Notes under the pieces: generated by a model
Told to the model about the DNA's origin: nothing
The model's input: only the letters and a program-made list of their open reading frames with translations
Databases searched by the model: none
Assembly (NCBI GenBank): GCA_014240165.1
Contig: JAAZXM010000041.1
Location: 1 to 34,776 of the forward strand
DNA from: Myxococcales bacterium
Lineage (GTDB): Bacteria; Myxococcota_A; UBA9160; UBA4427
Length of the DNA: 34,776 nucleotides
Direction: 5' to 3'
Program-made: the position numbers and the translations under genes
Shown: positions 17,625-25,497 of the stretch, one piece after another
Layout: the number at the start of each line of letters is the position of its first letter
Numbering within the stretch: position 1 is the first letter of the stretch

Positions 17625-18398
17625 CTAGCTTCCCCCGCTCGCATCGCCCGCGGTGGGCGGAACCGGTTCGCCCAAGAAGGGCCGAATCAAATCGATGGGG
17701 AGCGGGAAGATCGTCGTGGAACTATTGGTCCCGGCGATCTCGGCAAGTGTCTGGAGATAGCGGAGTTGCAGGCCGGCGCTTTCGGTGGAGAGCGTTCGGG
17801 CCGCGTCGGCCAACTTCTGAGCAGCCAACAATTCGCCTTCTGCCAGGGTCACCTTGGCGCGTTTTTCACGCTCGGCCTCGGCCTGCTTGGCCATCACGCG
17901 CTGCATATCCTGGGGAAGGTCGATCTGCTTCACCTCAACCGACCGCACTTTCACGCCCCAGGGCTCAGTCTGCAGGTCGATGATCTCCTGCAATTGAAGG
18001 TTGATCCGATCCCGATCCGAGAGCAACTCGTCGAGTTCAGCTTGACCGCAAACGCTGCGCAGCGTGGTCTGTGCCAGCTGAGAGGTTCCGTAGAGATAAT
18101 CCACAACCTGGATGATTGCCTTATCGGGATGCAGGACGCGGAAGTAGAGCACCGCGTTGACCTTCACTGAAACGTTGTCCCGGGTAATCACTTCCTGGGA
18201 GGGAACGTCCATCACGATCTCTCGCAGACCGATGCGAACCATCCGATCGATTCCGGGAATGATCCACCGAAGACCGGCCGACCGGATCGCCACGAATCGC
18301 CCGAGCCGAAAAATGACACCGCGCTCGTACTCCGGAAGAATCCGCACACCGGAAATCAACAGGGCAGCGAGTACCCCGATCAGAATCAAGAGAAACAT
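17625..18398 (-). CDS. Slipin / stomatin-like SPFH membrane protein
   Basis: This 257-residue protein has one N-terminal membrane helix (about 2-17) and an SPFH/band-7 domain with the slipin stretches [22 protein letters not shown] and [21 protein letters not shown] short coiled coil (about 175-215) follows. Bacterial slipins sit next to NfeD proteins and are thought to organise membrane domains or be cut by the NfeD protease; here nfeD is 15 bp upstream. The stop is immediately followed by hflK, which makes three SPFH genes in a row. Confidence 0.9.
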   Translation of the reverse strand: MFLLILIGVLAALLISGVRILPEYERGVIFRLGRFVAIRSAGLRWIIPGIDRMVRIGLREIVMDVPSQEVITRDNVSVKVNAVLYFRVLHPDKAIIQVVDYLYGTSQLAQTTLRSVCGQAELDELLSDRDRINLQLQEIIDLQTEPWGVKVRSVEVKQIDLPQDMQRVMAKQAEAEREKRAKVTLAEGELLAAQKLADAARTLSTESAGLQLRYLQTLAEIAGTNSSTTIFPLPIDLIRPFLGEPVPPTAGDASGGS

Positions 18399-18413
18399 GG
18401 CTTACTCCCTTCG

Positions 18414-19814
18414 CTAGAAAATCTGTCGACTATCCGTGGCTCGCTTCACTCGAAGCTTCAGGCCATCCACTGCAATGACCTCCACGTCTTCCCCGGCAGG
18501 AATGGACTCGGATGCCTCGACGGTCCAGTACTCGCCTCGAATGAAGACCTTGCCCTCTGGAGACAGCGCCGTGCTGGCCGTGCCCACAAGGCCGATCATC
18601 TCATCCACGCCCGATTGCTGCTCAACAAAGAGGCTTCGGCCCAACGCCAGTACCACGATCCCGGAAAATGCCCCGAGACCCAAAACCGCCGGCACCAGCA
18701 CCGACCAGAAAGAAACCGAGAGATCGCTCAAATCGGGTTGTTCGAACACCATCGTCCCTCCCAGCAGGAAGCAGCCGATCCCCGCGGCAAAGAGGAGACC
18801 GAACGAAGTCACGAAGATCTCCGCGATCAGGAAGCCCAGGCCCAAAAGTATCAGGATCAACCCCACCCAATCGAAGGGAAGAATCTGGAGCGCGATGCCT
18901 GTCAGGACCAGGCAGACCGCCCCCGCCGCGCCGGGAAGGATCAGGCCGGGATTGTTGAATTCAATATAGAGCCCCATGAGGCCGCCGAGGAGGAGAATCA
19001 CCGCGACATTGGGGTCCGCCAAGAAGTTGAAGATGCTTTGCAGGAGCGTCATCTCGATGCGCTCCACCTCAACGCCCTTCAGGTCCAGGGTCACCGGCTC
19101 GCCAGCCACTTCGATCTCGCGCCCGGTGGCGAGTTCCAGAAACTCGGCTCGGCTATCCACCACGAAATCGATCACACCGAGTTCCCGGGCCTGCTCGGCG
19201 TCCACCGCCACCGAATCGCGAACGGCGTCCACCACCCACTCCACGTTGCGATTCCTGTGCTTGGCGATGGATTCCACATAGGACGCCAGCAAATTCTCCG
19301 CCTTCTCCATGGAAACGTCCTGGGCCGGGCTTTCACCTTCATTTCCGGCAGGAGATGGACCTCCCCCCCCGCCGATCGAAACGGGGTGGGCTGCGCCGAT
19401 AGAACTCCCCGGAGTCATGGCCGCCAGGTTGGCCGAGATCGTGACGAACATTCCCGCCGATGCCGCCCAGGCGCCCCGGGGCGTGACGTAAACCAGGGTC
19501 GGCACCTCGGCGTTCAACATCGCCTTGATGATGTCCTGGCTCGAGGAAACCAATCCGCCCGGGGTATCCAATTCGATCAACAGGGCCACCGCCCCGTCGC
19601 GCTCGCTGACCTCCAGCGCCTCGATGAGATAATCCGCGGAGGCCGGGTTGATCGAACCCTCGATGGTAATCACGTTGAGGTGCCCGGAAGCGGTCGCCCC
19701 ATTGGGGAAGAGCGCGGGCAGGAGGCAAAAAATTACCCCGAGTACAGCGAGACCATTAAAAGCAGAGCGAAAGCTTCGCGGGTTGTCCTTATATGAATGC
19801 GGCACTCGGCTCAA
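18414..19814 (-). CDS. NfeD-family membrane serine protease (long form)
   Basis: This 466-residue protein has a signal peptide (about 20-43), a ClpP-like protease domain (about 45-250), four to five membrane helices (about 265-400) and a C-terminal OB-fold (about 405-460, GKVFIRGEYWTVEAS). The nucleophile is Ser119 in AASAG, and Lys171 in SMEKAENL is the likely catalytic partner. A Gly/Pro-rich insert (147-167) separates them and includes a G8 tract in the DNA. Long NfeD proteins cut the C-terminus of slipin in archaea; the slipin gene is next. The start is TTG at 19814, overlapping the coaBC stop as TTGA; GTG at 19805 is an alternative. Confidence 0.88.
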   Translation of the reverse strand: MSRVPHSYKDNPRSFRSAFNGLAVLGVIFCLLPALFPNGATASGHLNVITIEGSINPASADYLIEALEVSERDGAVALLIELDTPGGLVSSSQDIIKAMLNAEVPTLVYVTPRGAWAASAGMFVTISANLAAMTPGSSIGAAHPVSIGGGGGPSPAGNEGESPAQDVSMEKAENLLASYVESIAKHRNRNVEWVVDAVRDSVAVDAEQARELGVIDFVVDSRAEFLELATGREIEVAGEPVTLDLKGVEVERIEMTLLQSIFNFLADPNVAVILLLGGLMGLYIEFNNPGLILPGAAGAVCLVLTGIALQILPFDWVGLILILLGLGFLIAEIFVTSFGLLFAAGIGCFLLGGTMVFEQPDLSDLSVSFWSVLVPAVLGLGAFSGIVVLALGRSLFVEQQSGVDEMIGLVGTASTALSPEGKVFIRGEYWTVEASESIPAGEDVEVIAVDGLKLRVKRATDSRQIF

Positions 19815-21022
19815 CCCCGCCTTTCGCTGCGAAGTTTCTCAACCCGGTCAAGGACATGCGCCGCAACTACGCGCTTGCTCGAAAGCGGCAACTCCTCCAC
19901 CTCGCCATCGGGGGTCAGCAGGTAGACAGCATTCGTATCGACCCCGAACCCCGCATCGCTGCGTGAAATATCATTGGCCACCATCAGATCGCAGCCCTTC
20001 CTTTCGATCTTGCGACGGGCGGCCGGGACGACGTTCTCGCTCTCGGCGGCAAAACCCACCACCAGGCGGTCGCCCTTGCGCGCGCACACCTCCGCCAGGA
20101 TATCGGGATTGGTCACCAGTCGGAGCGTAATACCCGACGCGGATTCAAGGGACTCTTTCTTGATCTTGCTTTCTTCCCTGACTTCCGGCCTGAAATCGGC
20201 GACAGCCGCAGCCTTGATGACGATGCTTGCATCCTCCAAGCGCCCCAGAACCGCTTCGCGCATTTCCAACGCCGAGCTGACATCCTGGCGCTCGACTCCT
20301 GCGGGCGTAGCCAGCGCGGTGACCCCTGCCACGAGAATGACGCGGGCCCCGCGACAAGCGGCCTCTTCGGCAAGAGCGAATCCCATTTTCCCCGACGAAC
20401 GATTCGTAATGCTGCGAACCGCATCGATGGGTTCCGAGGTTCCGCCCGCGGTCACAAGCACGGTCTCTCCCTCGAGCGTCTTGGAGCCCAAAAGCAATTC
20501 GGCCTCGGCGGCGATCTCCTCGGGCTCGGCCATGCGGCCCTCGCCCTCCCAGCCACAAGCCAATTCGCCCGCGCCGGGGCCCACTCGGCGAACGCCCCGC
20601 TGCGCGAGGGTTTCGAGATTGGCCCGGGTGGCGGGATGACTCCACATATTCACGTTCATCGCCGGCGCCACCAGAATCGGGGCGCGGGTGGCCAGCAAAA
20701 CCGCGCTGACCAGATCGTCTGCGAGCCCGTGACACATGCGGCCCAGCACGTTGGCCGTCGCCGGCGCAACGATGACCAGATCGGCCCAGTCGGCCAGCCG
20801 GATATGATCGATCTCGCCCTCCTCCGAAGGGTCGAAGAGGTCCTGGCGGACCGGGGCCCCGGTCAGGGTCTGGAGCGCCAGGGGCGAAACGAAGCGGGTC
20901 GCCGACGCGGTCATGGCGCAGCTAACGTCATGTCCGGCTCGTCCCAGCGAGCGCACCAACTCCGGGACCTTATACGCCGCGATGCCCCCGGTAATCGCGA
21001 GCAGAATCCGCCGAGGCTCCAT
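19811..21022 (-). CDS. coaBC: Bifunctional phosphopantothenoylcysteine decarboxylase / synthetase CoaBC
   Basis: This 403-residue enzyme joins 4'-phosphopantothenate to cysteine (CoaB, C-terminal) and decarboxylates the product to phosphopantetheine (CoaC, N-terminal, FMN-dependent). Catalytic His73 (IDHIRLAD), Asn123 (APAMNVNMW) and Cys156 (ELACGWEGEGRM) of CoaC are present. The CoaB part shows VTAGGTSEPIDAVRSITNRS (about 190-209). CAGGAG lies nine bases before the ATG at 21022. coaD, the next enzyme in coenzyme A synthesis, lies 177 bp upstream on the same strand. Confidence 0.96.
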   Translation of the reverse strand: MEPRRILLAITGGIAAYKVPELVRSLGRAGHDVSCAMTASATRFVSPLALQTLTGAPVRQDLFDPSEEGEIDHIRLADWADLVIVAPATANVLGRMCHGLADDLVSAVLLATRAPILVAPAMNVNMWSHPATRANLETLAQRGVRRVGPGAGELACGWEGEGRMAEPEEIAAEAELLLGSKTLEGETVLVTAGGTSEPIDAVRSITNRSSGKMGFALAEEAACRGARVILVAGVTALATPAGVERQDVSSALEMREAVLGRLEDASIVIKAAAVADFRPEVREESKIKKESLESASGITLRLVTNPDILAEVCARKGDRLVVGFAAESENVVPAARRKIERKGCDLMVANDISRSDAGFGVDTNAVYLLTPDGEVEELPLSSKRVVAAHVLDRVEKLRSERRG

Positions 21023-21118
21023 GATGATCGCTCCTGTTCCCCGGTGCCGTACTCAAGCCCAGGTCTCCACCGAGGAGAATTGCGGGGAGCACTTGCCCAG
21101 CCATCCCGCGGGCGCCCC

Positions 21119-21148
21119 ATGGTACAGGACCCCCCCTCCAGCGTCCAA
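21119..21148 (-). promoter_or_regulatory. Possible sigma-70 promoter upstream of coaBC
   Basis: On the minus strand, TTGGAC (21148-21143) and TACCAT (21124-21119) are separated by 18 bases. The -10 element is fair and the -35 element weak. The site lies about 97 bases before the coaBC ATG, in the only sizeable gap (coaD-coaBC) before the five-gene run coaBC to hflC. Confidence 0.25.
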
Positions 21149-21199
21149 GACAGGCCGGATGGGGCATGTCACCCCCTCGCATGGGGAGGATTCGTGGGG

Positions 21200-21703
21200 T
21201 CAGGGGCCGGTGATCTTCCGCTTGAGGTGATCTTCGACCAGAGGAGGAACGAAATCCGCCACGCTCGCTCCGAAACGTGCCAATTCCTTCAAGCGGGAGG
21301 AACTGACGTAGATGTACTCCTGGCTCGACGCCAGAAAGATGATGTCCACCGCAGGCTCCAGGTGTCGGTTCATCAGCGCCATCTCGAACTCGTACTCGAA
21401 ATCCGACATGGCGCGCAGACCGCGGATGATCGCGCATGCGCCCAGCGTCCGCGCGTACTCCACCACCAACCCCTCGAAACTCGCCACCCGAACGCCGGCC
21501 GTTGAACCGAGCACACCGTTGAGCATCTCCAATTTCTCGTCGAGGCTGAAAAGGCCCGCCTTGCTGACATTGTTCGCGACAGCGACCACCACCTCATCGA
21601 ACATGCCGAGCGATCGATGGATCAAATCGAGATGGCCGTTGGTGACCGGATCGAAGGAAGCCGGGAAAAGAGCAACTTTCGGACTCCGCGAATTCCCACT
21701 CAT
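21200..21703 (-). CDS. coaD: Phosphopantetheine adenylyltransferase CoaD
   Basis: This 167-residue enzyme transfers AMP from ATP to 4'-phosphopantetheine to give dephospho-CoA. Visible motifs are the nucleotidyltransferase TNGH (21-24) in ASFDPVTNGHLD, IIRGLRAMSDFEYE, and SSSRLKE near the C-terminus in place of the usual ISST stretch. The ATG at 21703 is chosen because GAAGAGGGG lies six bases upstream; the frame is open to a TTG at 21724. It follows rsmD by 40 bp, a pairing common in bacteria. Confidence 0.96.
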   Translation of the reverse strand: MSGNSRSPKVALFPASFDPVTNGHLDLIHRSLGMFDEVVVAVANNVSKAGLFSLDEKLEMLNGVLGSTAGVRVASFEGLVVEYARTLGACAIIRGLRAMSDFEYEFEMALMNRHLEPAVDIIFLASSQEYIYVSSSRLKELARFGASVADFVPPLVEDHLKRKITGP

Positions 21704-21743
21704 GACCAACCCCTCTTCCCTCAATACCCGAAAAACGAAACGA

Positions 21744-22316
21744 TTACTCGGACTCTCGCCCGAACCAATACACCACTGTATCTCCGTACTCGCGCGTCGA
21801 CTCCAAAACCAGCCCGGGCACTCTGGACAGAGAGTGACGTTTCGAGCCCTCCACGACCACCACTGCGGCGGGATCGAGAATATCGCAAGTCACCAGGGCT
21901 TCGAGAACCCCGGGCGCCTCGTCGGTCTCCGCATAGGGCGGATCCATCAGCACCAGGTCGAAGACCTCCCCGTCCTCGGCCAAGCGGCGCACCGCACGGC
22001 GCGCGTCCTCGCGCATCACCTTGGCGACCGAGGCCACACCCAATTGCTCCAGGTTCTTCTCGATGGCACTCACCGAGCGCCGAGCCCGGTCCACTGCCAC
22101 GAGTCCCTCGGCCCCACGGGAAATCGCCTCGATCCCCAGGGCCCCGGTCCCGGCAAAAAGATCGAGGACCCGTTGACCGTCCAACTCTCCCAAGCGCCCG
22201 AAGACCGATTCCCGAACGCGGTCCGATGTAGGGCGGACACCCGGTGGGATCGGCCCCAAGACGCGCCCGCGAAGACTTCCCGCTACCACCCGCAGCCCGG
22301 CACCCCCCTTTCCCAT
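21744..22316 (-). CDS. rsmD: 16S rRNA (guanine-966-N2) methyltransferase RsmD
   Basis: This 190-residue SAM-dependent enzyme methylates G966 of 16S rRNA on the assembled small subunit. It shows RPTSDRVRE (28-36), the SAM-binding FAGTGALGIE (54-63) and the catalytic DPPY (125-128). The length is normal and the ATG at 22316 is the natural start. It heads the rsmD-coaD pair and is divergent from the small XRE gene. Confidence 0.95.
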   Translation of the reverse strand: MGKGGAGLRVVAGSLRGRVLGPIPPGVRPTSDRVRESVFGRLGELDGQRVLDLFAGTGALGIEAISRGAEGLVAVDRARRSVSAIEKNLEQLGVASVAKVMREDARRAVRRLAEDGEVFDLVLMDPPYAETDEAPGVLEALVTCDILDPAAVVVVEGSKRHSLSRVPGLVLESTREYGDTVVYWFGRESE

Positions 22317-22365
22317 GGTCCGGGGCGAACCCTAGCAATTCGATCCTTCAAGATGACCGCTTCGC

Positions 22366-22394
22366 TTGAATCTGCTGCGGGTGCTGCATAGACT
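22366..22394 (+). promoter_or_regulatory. Possible sigma-70 promoter for the small XRE gene
   Basis: TTGAAT (22366-22371) and TAGACT (22389-22394) are separated by 17 bases, each matching four of six consensus positions. The untranslated leader to the TTG at 22527 would be about 125 bases. It lies in the divergent rsmD/XRE gap. Confidence 0.3.
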
Positions 22395-22526
22395 GCACGC
22401 CCCTTTCGACCCGACGCTTCGATCGAAAACGAAAAAATCTTCCTCGCCCCCGCAATCGCAGCGGCGATCTCTCCAACCCCCCTCGCCCTTCGACGCGGCA
22501 GAACAATTCATCAAGGAGCAAGCCCC

Positions 22527-22766
22527 TTGGCAACAGGCGCAACCGATCGACATAAGAAAAAACTTCCCGAGCGCATCTCGGAAATCCGCGGCAAGCGCTC
22601 GCAACGGCAATTCGCCCGGGAGTTGGGCGTTTTCCAGCAAAATGTTCATCGCTACGAGAGCGGCACGACGCCCCATGCGGACTTCCTGATCACCCTCGCT
22701 CTCAAAGAGAACATCTCCCTCGACTGGCTGCTACTGGGTCGCGGAAGAATGCGCCGCAGTCGCTAA
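22527..22766 (+). CDS. Small XRE-family helix-turn-helix regulator
   Basis: This 79-residue protein is nearly all HTH: RSQRQFARELGVFQQNVHRY is the helix-turn-helix, followed by ESGTTPHADFLITLALKENI and SLDWLLLGRG, the standard ending of phage-repressor-like single-domain XRE proteins. The start is TTG at 22527, with AAGGAG eight bases upstream. It stands alone between rsmD and the transglycosylase gene; its target is unknown. It is similar in style, not closely in sequence, to the XRE gene before pilM. Confidence 0.75.
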   Translation: MATGATDRHKKKLPERISEIRGKRSQRQFARELGVFQQNVHRYESGTTPHADFLITLALKENISLDWLLLGRGRMRRSR

Positions 22767-23099
22767 CGGTTCGCCGGATCAACTGCGCATCGAGCGCCCG
22801 TCCGCCGCCCATAAGACAGGGCAAACGTCGCTCGTTTTCGCATAAAACCGAGGGGCGACCCGCCCGGAGGCATTAGTGGAACTCCACTACCCCGGCCCCG
22901 CGGGCCGGCGACTTCCCGGACCCTTCGCTCCGGTCGCAGACCGCTTCCCAAGCGGGTGATACCCAACGCTTTTCCCAGCCCAATCGACGTCGGGCACAGT
23001 ACTTGCTCTCCAGGAGCCCAGGACGGCACGAATCAGGCCGTCCCCGCAAGCGAGCCGCCCGGAGCAAACCGGCCGGCTTCTGGATCCGGAGAAATGAAC
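22767..23099 (+). other. 333-bp gap rich in hairpins upstream of the lytic transglycosylase
   Basis: No gene is supported here: the frame of the transglycosylase extends back to 22956, but it has no good start and an atypical composition. Perfect hairpins read along the plus strand are TAGTGGA/TCCACTA (22874-22889), CCGGCCC/GGGCCGG with a three-base loop (22892-22908), CCGCTT/AAGCGG (22941-22955) and GGACGGC/GCCGTCC (23021-23043). An imperfect stem spans 22827-22859. This could be a structured leader or small RNA; I cannot match it to a known family. Confidence 0.45.
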
Positions 23100-23834
23100 A
23101 TGTTCCAACGCAATGCAACTCGAAGCCATCGACCCACCCGTAGAAGCCCCAGGGAAACCCGGGGTGCCGTGGTTCTGGGTTCCGTCCTCACCGCGCTGCT
23201 CGTTTCGGGCTCGGTGCATCTCGCTGATTCGTCGCGTGAGGGGGATGCATCGCCCATCACCGCCGACGCAGCAGTGGAAAGCCTGCAGCCCGCCACCGTT
23301 CGCGAAGCCGATATTGCACACCAGACCGATATCCAACCGAACGCTACCGGCGCCGCAGTCCTCGCGCGATTGCGCCAAGCCGGGCGCGAACTGCCGCCGG
23401 AACAAGTGAGGCAACTCGCCGAAGCGATCGTGGCCGAAGCAGCGCGGCACCGCTTCGAACCCGCCCTGGTGATGGCGGTGATCCACGTGGAGAGCAGCGG
23501 ACGGCCCACGGCGGTTTCCCCCGTAGGCGCCCTGGGCCTGATGCAAATCATGCCCCCCACCGGCGAGGAACTCGCCGCCCTCCATGGAATCCCCTGGCAG
23601 GGCCCGGATACGTTGCTCGACCCCGTCATCAACGTGAAACTCGGCGTGGCCTACCTGCGAAAACTCGCCGACCGTTACGATGACATGAACACCGCCTTGG
23701 CGGCCTACAATTGGGGGCCGGGACGAATTGATCGGCGTCTGCGCGCGGGTGAAGGAGTTCCCAAAATCTATCCCGACCGCGTCATGAAGGCCTACGACAC
23801 CACCAAGCGGGAGATCGCCGTCGGTCGATCCTGA
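23100..23834 (+). CDS. Membrane-anchored lytic transglycosylase (SLT domain)
   Basis: This 244-residue protein has a membrane anchor or uncleaved signal (about 23-40), a linker (about 41-85) and a Slt70-type lysozyme-like domain (about 105-225). The catalytic Glu is Glu131 in HVESSGRPTAVS; GLMQIMPPT (147-155) and AAYNWGPGRID complete the family motifs. It cleaves peptidoglycan glycan strands in the periplasm and releases 1,6-anhydro-MurNAc ends, the eventual substrate of AnmK (encoded at 29652-30815). The ATG at 23100 has GGAG eight bases upstream; ATG 23094 is too close to it. The gene converges with dacB, 11 bp away. Confidence 0.88.
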   Translation: MFQRNATRSHRPTRRSPRETRGAVVLGSVLTALLVSGSVHLADSSREGDASPITADAAVESLQPATVREADIAHQTDIQPNATGAAVLARLRQAGRELPPEQVRQLAEAIVAEAARHRFEPALVMAVIHVESSGRPTAVSPVGALGLMQIMPPTGEELAALHGIPWQGPDTLLDPVINVKLGVAYLRKLADRYDDMNTALAAYNWGPGRIDRRLRAGEGVPKIYPDRVMKAYDTTKREIAVGRS

Positions 23835-23845
23835 TTTGGGGCGCG

Positions 23846-25312
23846 CTAGTCGACCTGGATCAGCGCCTTCACCCAATCGTCGACCGCCGACATCGCCGTT
23901 TCGACATCACCGCGATAGCCATTGACCAGGAGCGAGAAGATCACGGTCTCGCCATCGGCTCGCTGGGCAAAGCCCGAAAGCGCCACAGCGCGCTGGGCGC
24001 CCAATAAACCCGTCTTGGCGCGCAGCCGATCCCGGGCCGCGCCCGCCCGTTCTTCCAAAGTCCCGTCGCGTCCTCCGATGGGAAGCGCGGCCACGAACTC
24101 CGGGCCATAACGAAATGATTGCGCCGCTCGCGTCAGCACCGCGACCAGGATTCGCGGGCTGAGCCGGTTCTCCGCGGCCAGGCCCGACCCGTCCACGATT
24201 TGCCCGCCGGAGCCGAGCACCTCGAGATCCTCCAGGCGACTTCGCATGGCGGCCAGGCCCGATGACCAACTCCCCTGGCTCTCCCCCGCTGCCGCCCCCA
24301 TGGCCTTGACGAGGCTCTCCGCCATGGCGTTGTTGCTGTATTTCATGAAGAGGCGAACGATCTCGGACAGCGGTCGTCCCGCATGACGCAGAAGTTCCAC
24401 CGGGTGTTCCGCCTCACCCCGCCGCACACGGCCCCCCACCTCGATCCCCAGGGCTTCGAGTTGCAACTTGAACAGGGCCCCCGCGTAGAGCACCGGGTCG
24501 CGGACGCTTCGGGCAAAGCTGCGCGGGGAGTCGCCGACCTGCAGACTCCCGCTGACCCGAACGGTTTCACTGGCTTCCCCCGCCTTGCCCCGGGTGATGC
24601 GCAGGCCCGGCTTCGCCTTCGCACCGGCGGTCGTCCCCGTGTTCTCCACCACGAGATAATCCAGGGGCGGATCGATCTCGACGGTGAGGGGGTCGCCCGC
24701 GGCCGCGCCGGGAGAAACCCGAACAAAAAAGGAGCCGTAATTGGCCGAGAGACCGGCGACCGGGGCGTGATAGGCCCGGGAGGAAACCTCGCCCCACGCC
24801 GGATGCCAATACTCGCTGTCGAAATGGGCGCCCGTCACGACGATATCGCCCTCGACCCGCACCAGGCCGTCGCGGCGCAGATCTGCGGCCAGGCGCCACC
24901 AATCCTCGGAATTGAGGGCGGGGTCGCCGCCGCCCCGCACGCTGATCTCGCCCACGACGCCCGGGGCGCCCGGGGCGCGATCCGCGCCCACGACAGTCTC
25001 GAAGCGGTGGCTCGGTCCCAGGGTGTCGAGGACAGCCAGGGCCGTCAGCAATTTCATATTCGAAGCCGGAAGCAGAAGCCGATCGGGCTCGCGCGCGTAA
25101 AGGACCGCTTCGCCTCCCTCCCCCACGACCAGCGCGGCGACTCGGGCCGAGCCGAGGGAATCGGCCTTCAGCGCCCGATCCAGCCGTTCCTCCAGGGGGG
25201 TCGGAATCTCCCCCGCGATGGCGCTCGCCGAAACCCCCACCACGGCGCCCGCAAGGGCAATCATCCGCCCCCACTGCCTCAGCCCAAAGCACACGCCTGT
25301 CCCTGCCTGCAT
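23846..25312 (-). CDS. dacB: PBP4-type D-alanyl-D-alanine carboxypeptidase / endopeptidase
   Basis: This 488-residue periplasmic enzyme of peptidase family S13 has a signal peptide (about 15-33, ending near SAIAGE) and the three penicillin-binding motifs: SNMK with nucleophile Ser84, SNN in KYSNNAMAE, and KTG in RAKTGLLG. It removes terminal D-Ala or cuts 4-3 cross-links. The large inserted domain between the first two motifs is present, as in PBP4. The start is ATG 25312 with AGGGGAG upstream. It is divergent from the SpmAB fusion gene (185 bp) and convergent with the transglycosylase gene. Confidence 0.92.
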   Translation of the reverse strand: MQAGTGVCFGLRQWGRMIALAGAVVGVSASAIAGEIPTPLEERLDRALKADSLGSARVAALVVGEGGEAVLYAREPDRLLLPASNMKLLTALAVLDTLGPSHRFETVVGADRAPGAPGVVGEISVRGGGDPALNSEDWWRLAADLRRDGLVRVEGDIVVTGAHFDSEYWHPAWGEVSSRAYHAPVAGLSANYGSFFVRVSPGAAAGDPLTVEIDPPLDYLVVENTGTTAGAKAKPGLRITRGKAGEASETVRVSGSLQVGDSPRSFARSVRDPVLYAGALFKLQLEALGIEVGGRVRRGEAEHPVELLRHAGRPLSEIVRLFMKYSNNAMAESLVKAMGAAAGESQGSWSSGLAAMRSRLEDLEVLGSGGQIVDGSGLAAENRLSPRILVAVLTRAAQSFRYGPEFVAALPIGGRDGTLEERAGAARDRLRAKTGLLGAQRAVALSGFAQRADGETVIFSLLVNGYRGDVETAMSAVDDWVKALIQVD

Positions 25313-25330
25313 GGACTCCCCTGGCTTCGC

Positions 25331-25395
25331 GAACGCCGCCCCTGTGGAAACGATTCCGACCCTCGGAAGGCAAATCCTCTTGGATCGCGGCGTTC
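25331..25395. repeat. 9-bp inverted repeat in the dacB/spmAB divergent gap
   Basis: GAACGCCGC (25331-25339) is exactly complementary to GCGGCGTTC (25387-25395), 47 bases apart. The gap is the only space for promoters of both divergent genes. It may be an operator pair or a chance GC-rich match. Confidence 0.3.
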
Positions 25396-25497
25396 ATTCG
25401 GGCGGCGGGGGGTGCGGTACCGACCGACCTGAGCGAGGTTATCCGGCAGTTTGCCGCCGGGCAAACGCACACGGGACGAACGGATTGGGGGATCCGC

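Noticed and set aside
22817-22859. c-di-GMP-I (GEMM) riboswitch upstream of the transglycosylase
   Set aside because: CAGGGCAAAC fits one conserved segment, but the following GNRA-loop stem and the ACGCAAAGCC segment are missing.
22956-23093. Extended start for the lytic transglycosylase
   Set aside because: There is no ribosome binding site, the extension is low in coding character and includes a perfect hairpin, whereas ATG 23100 is well placed after GGAG.
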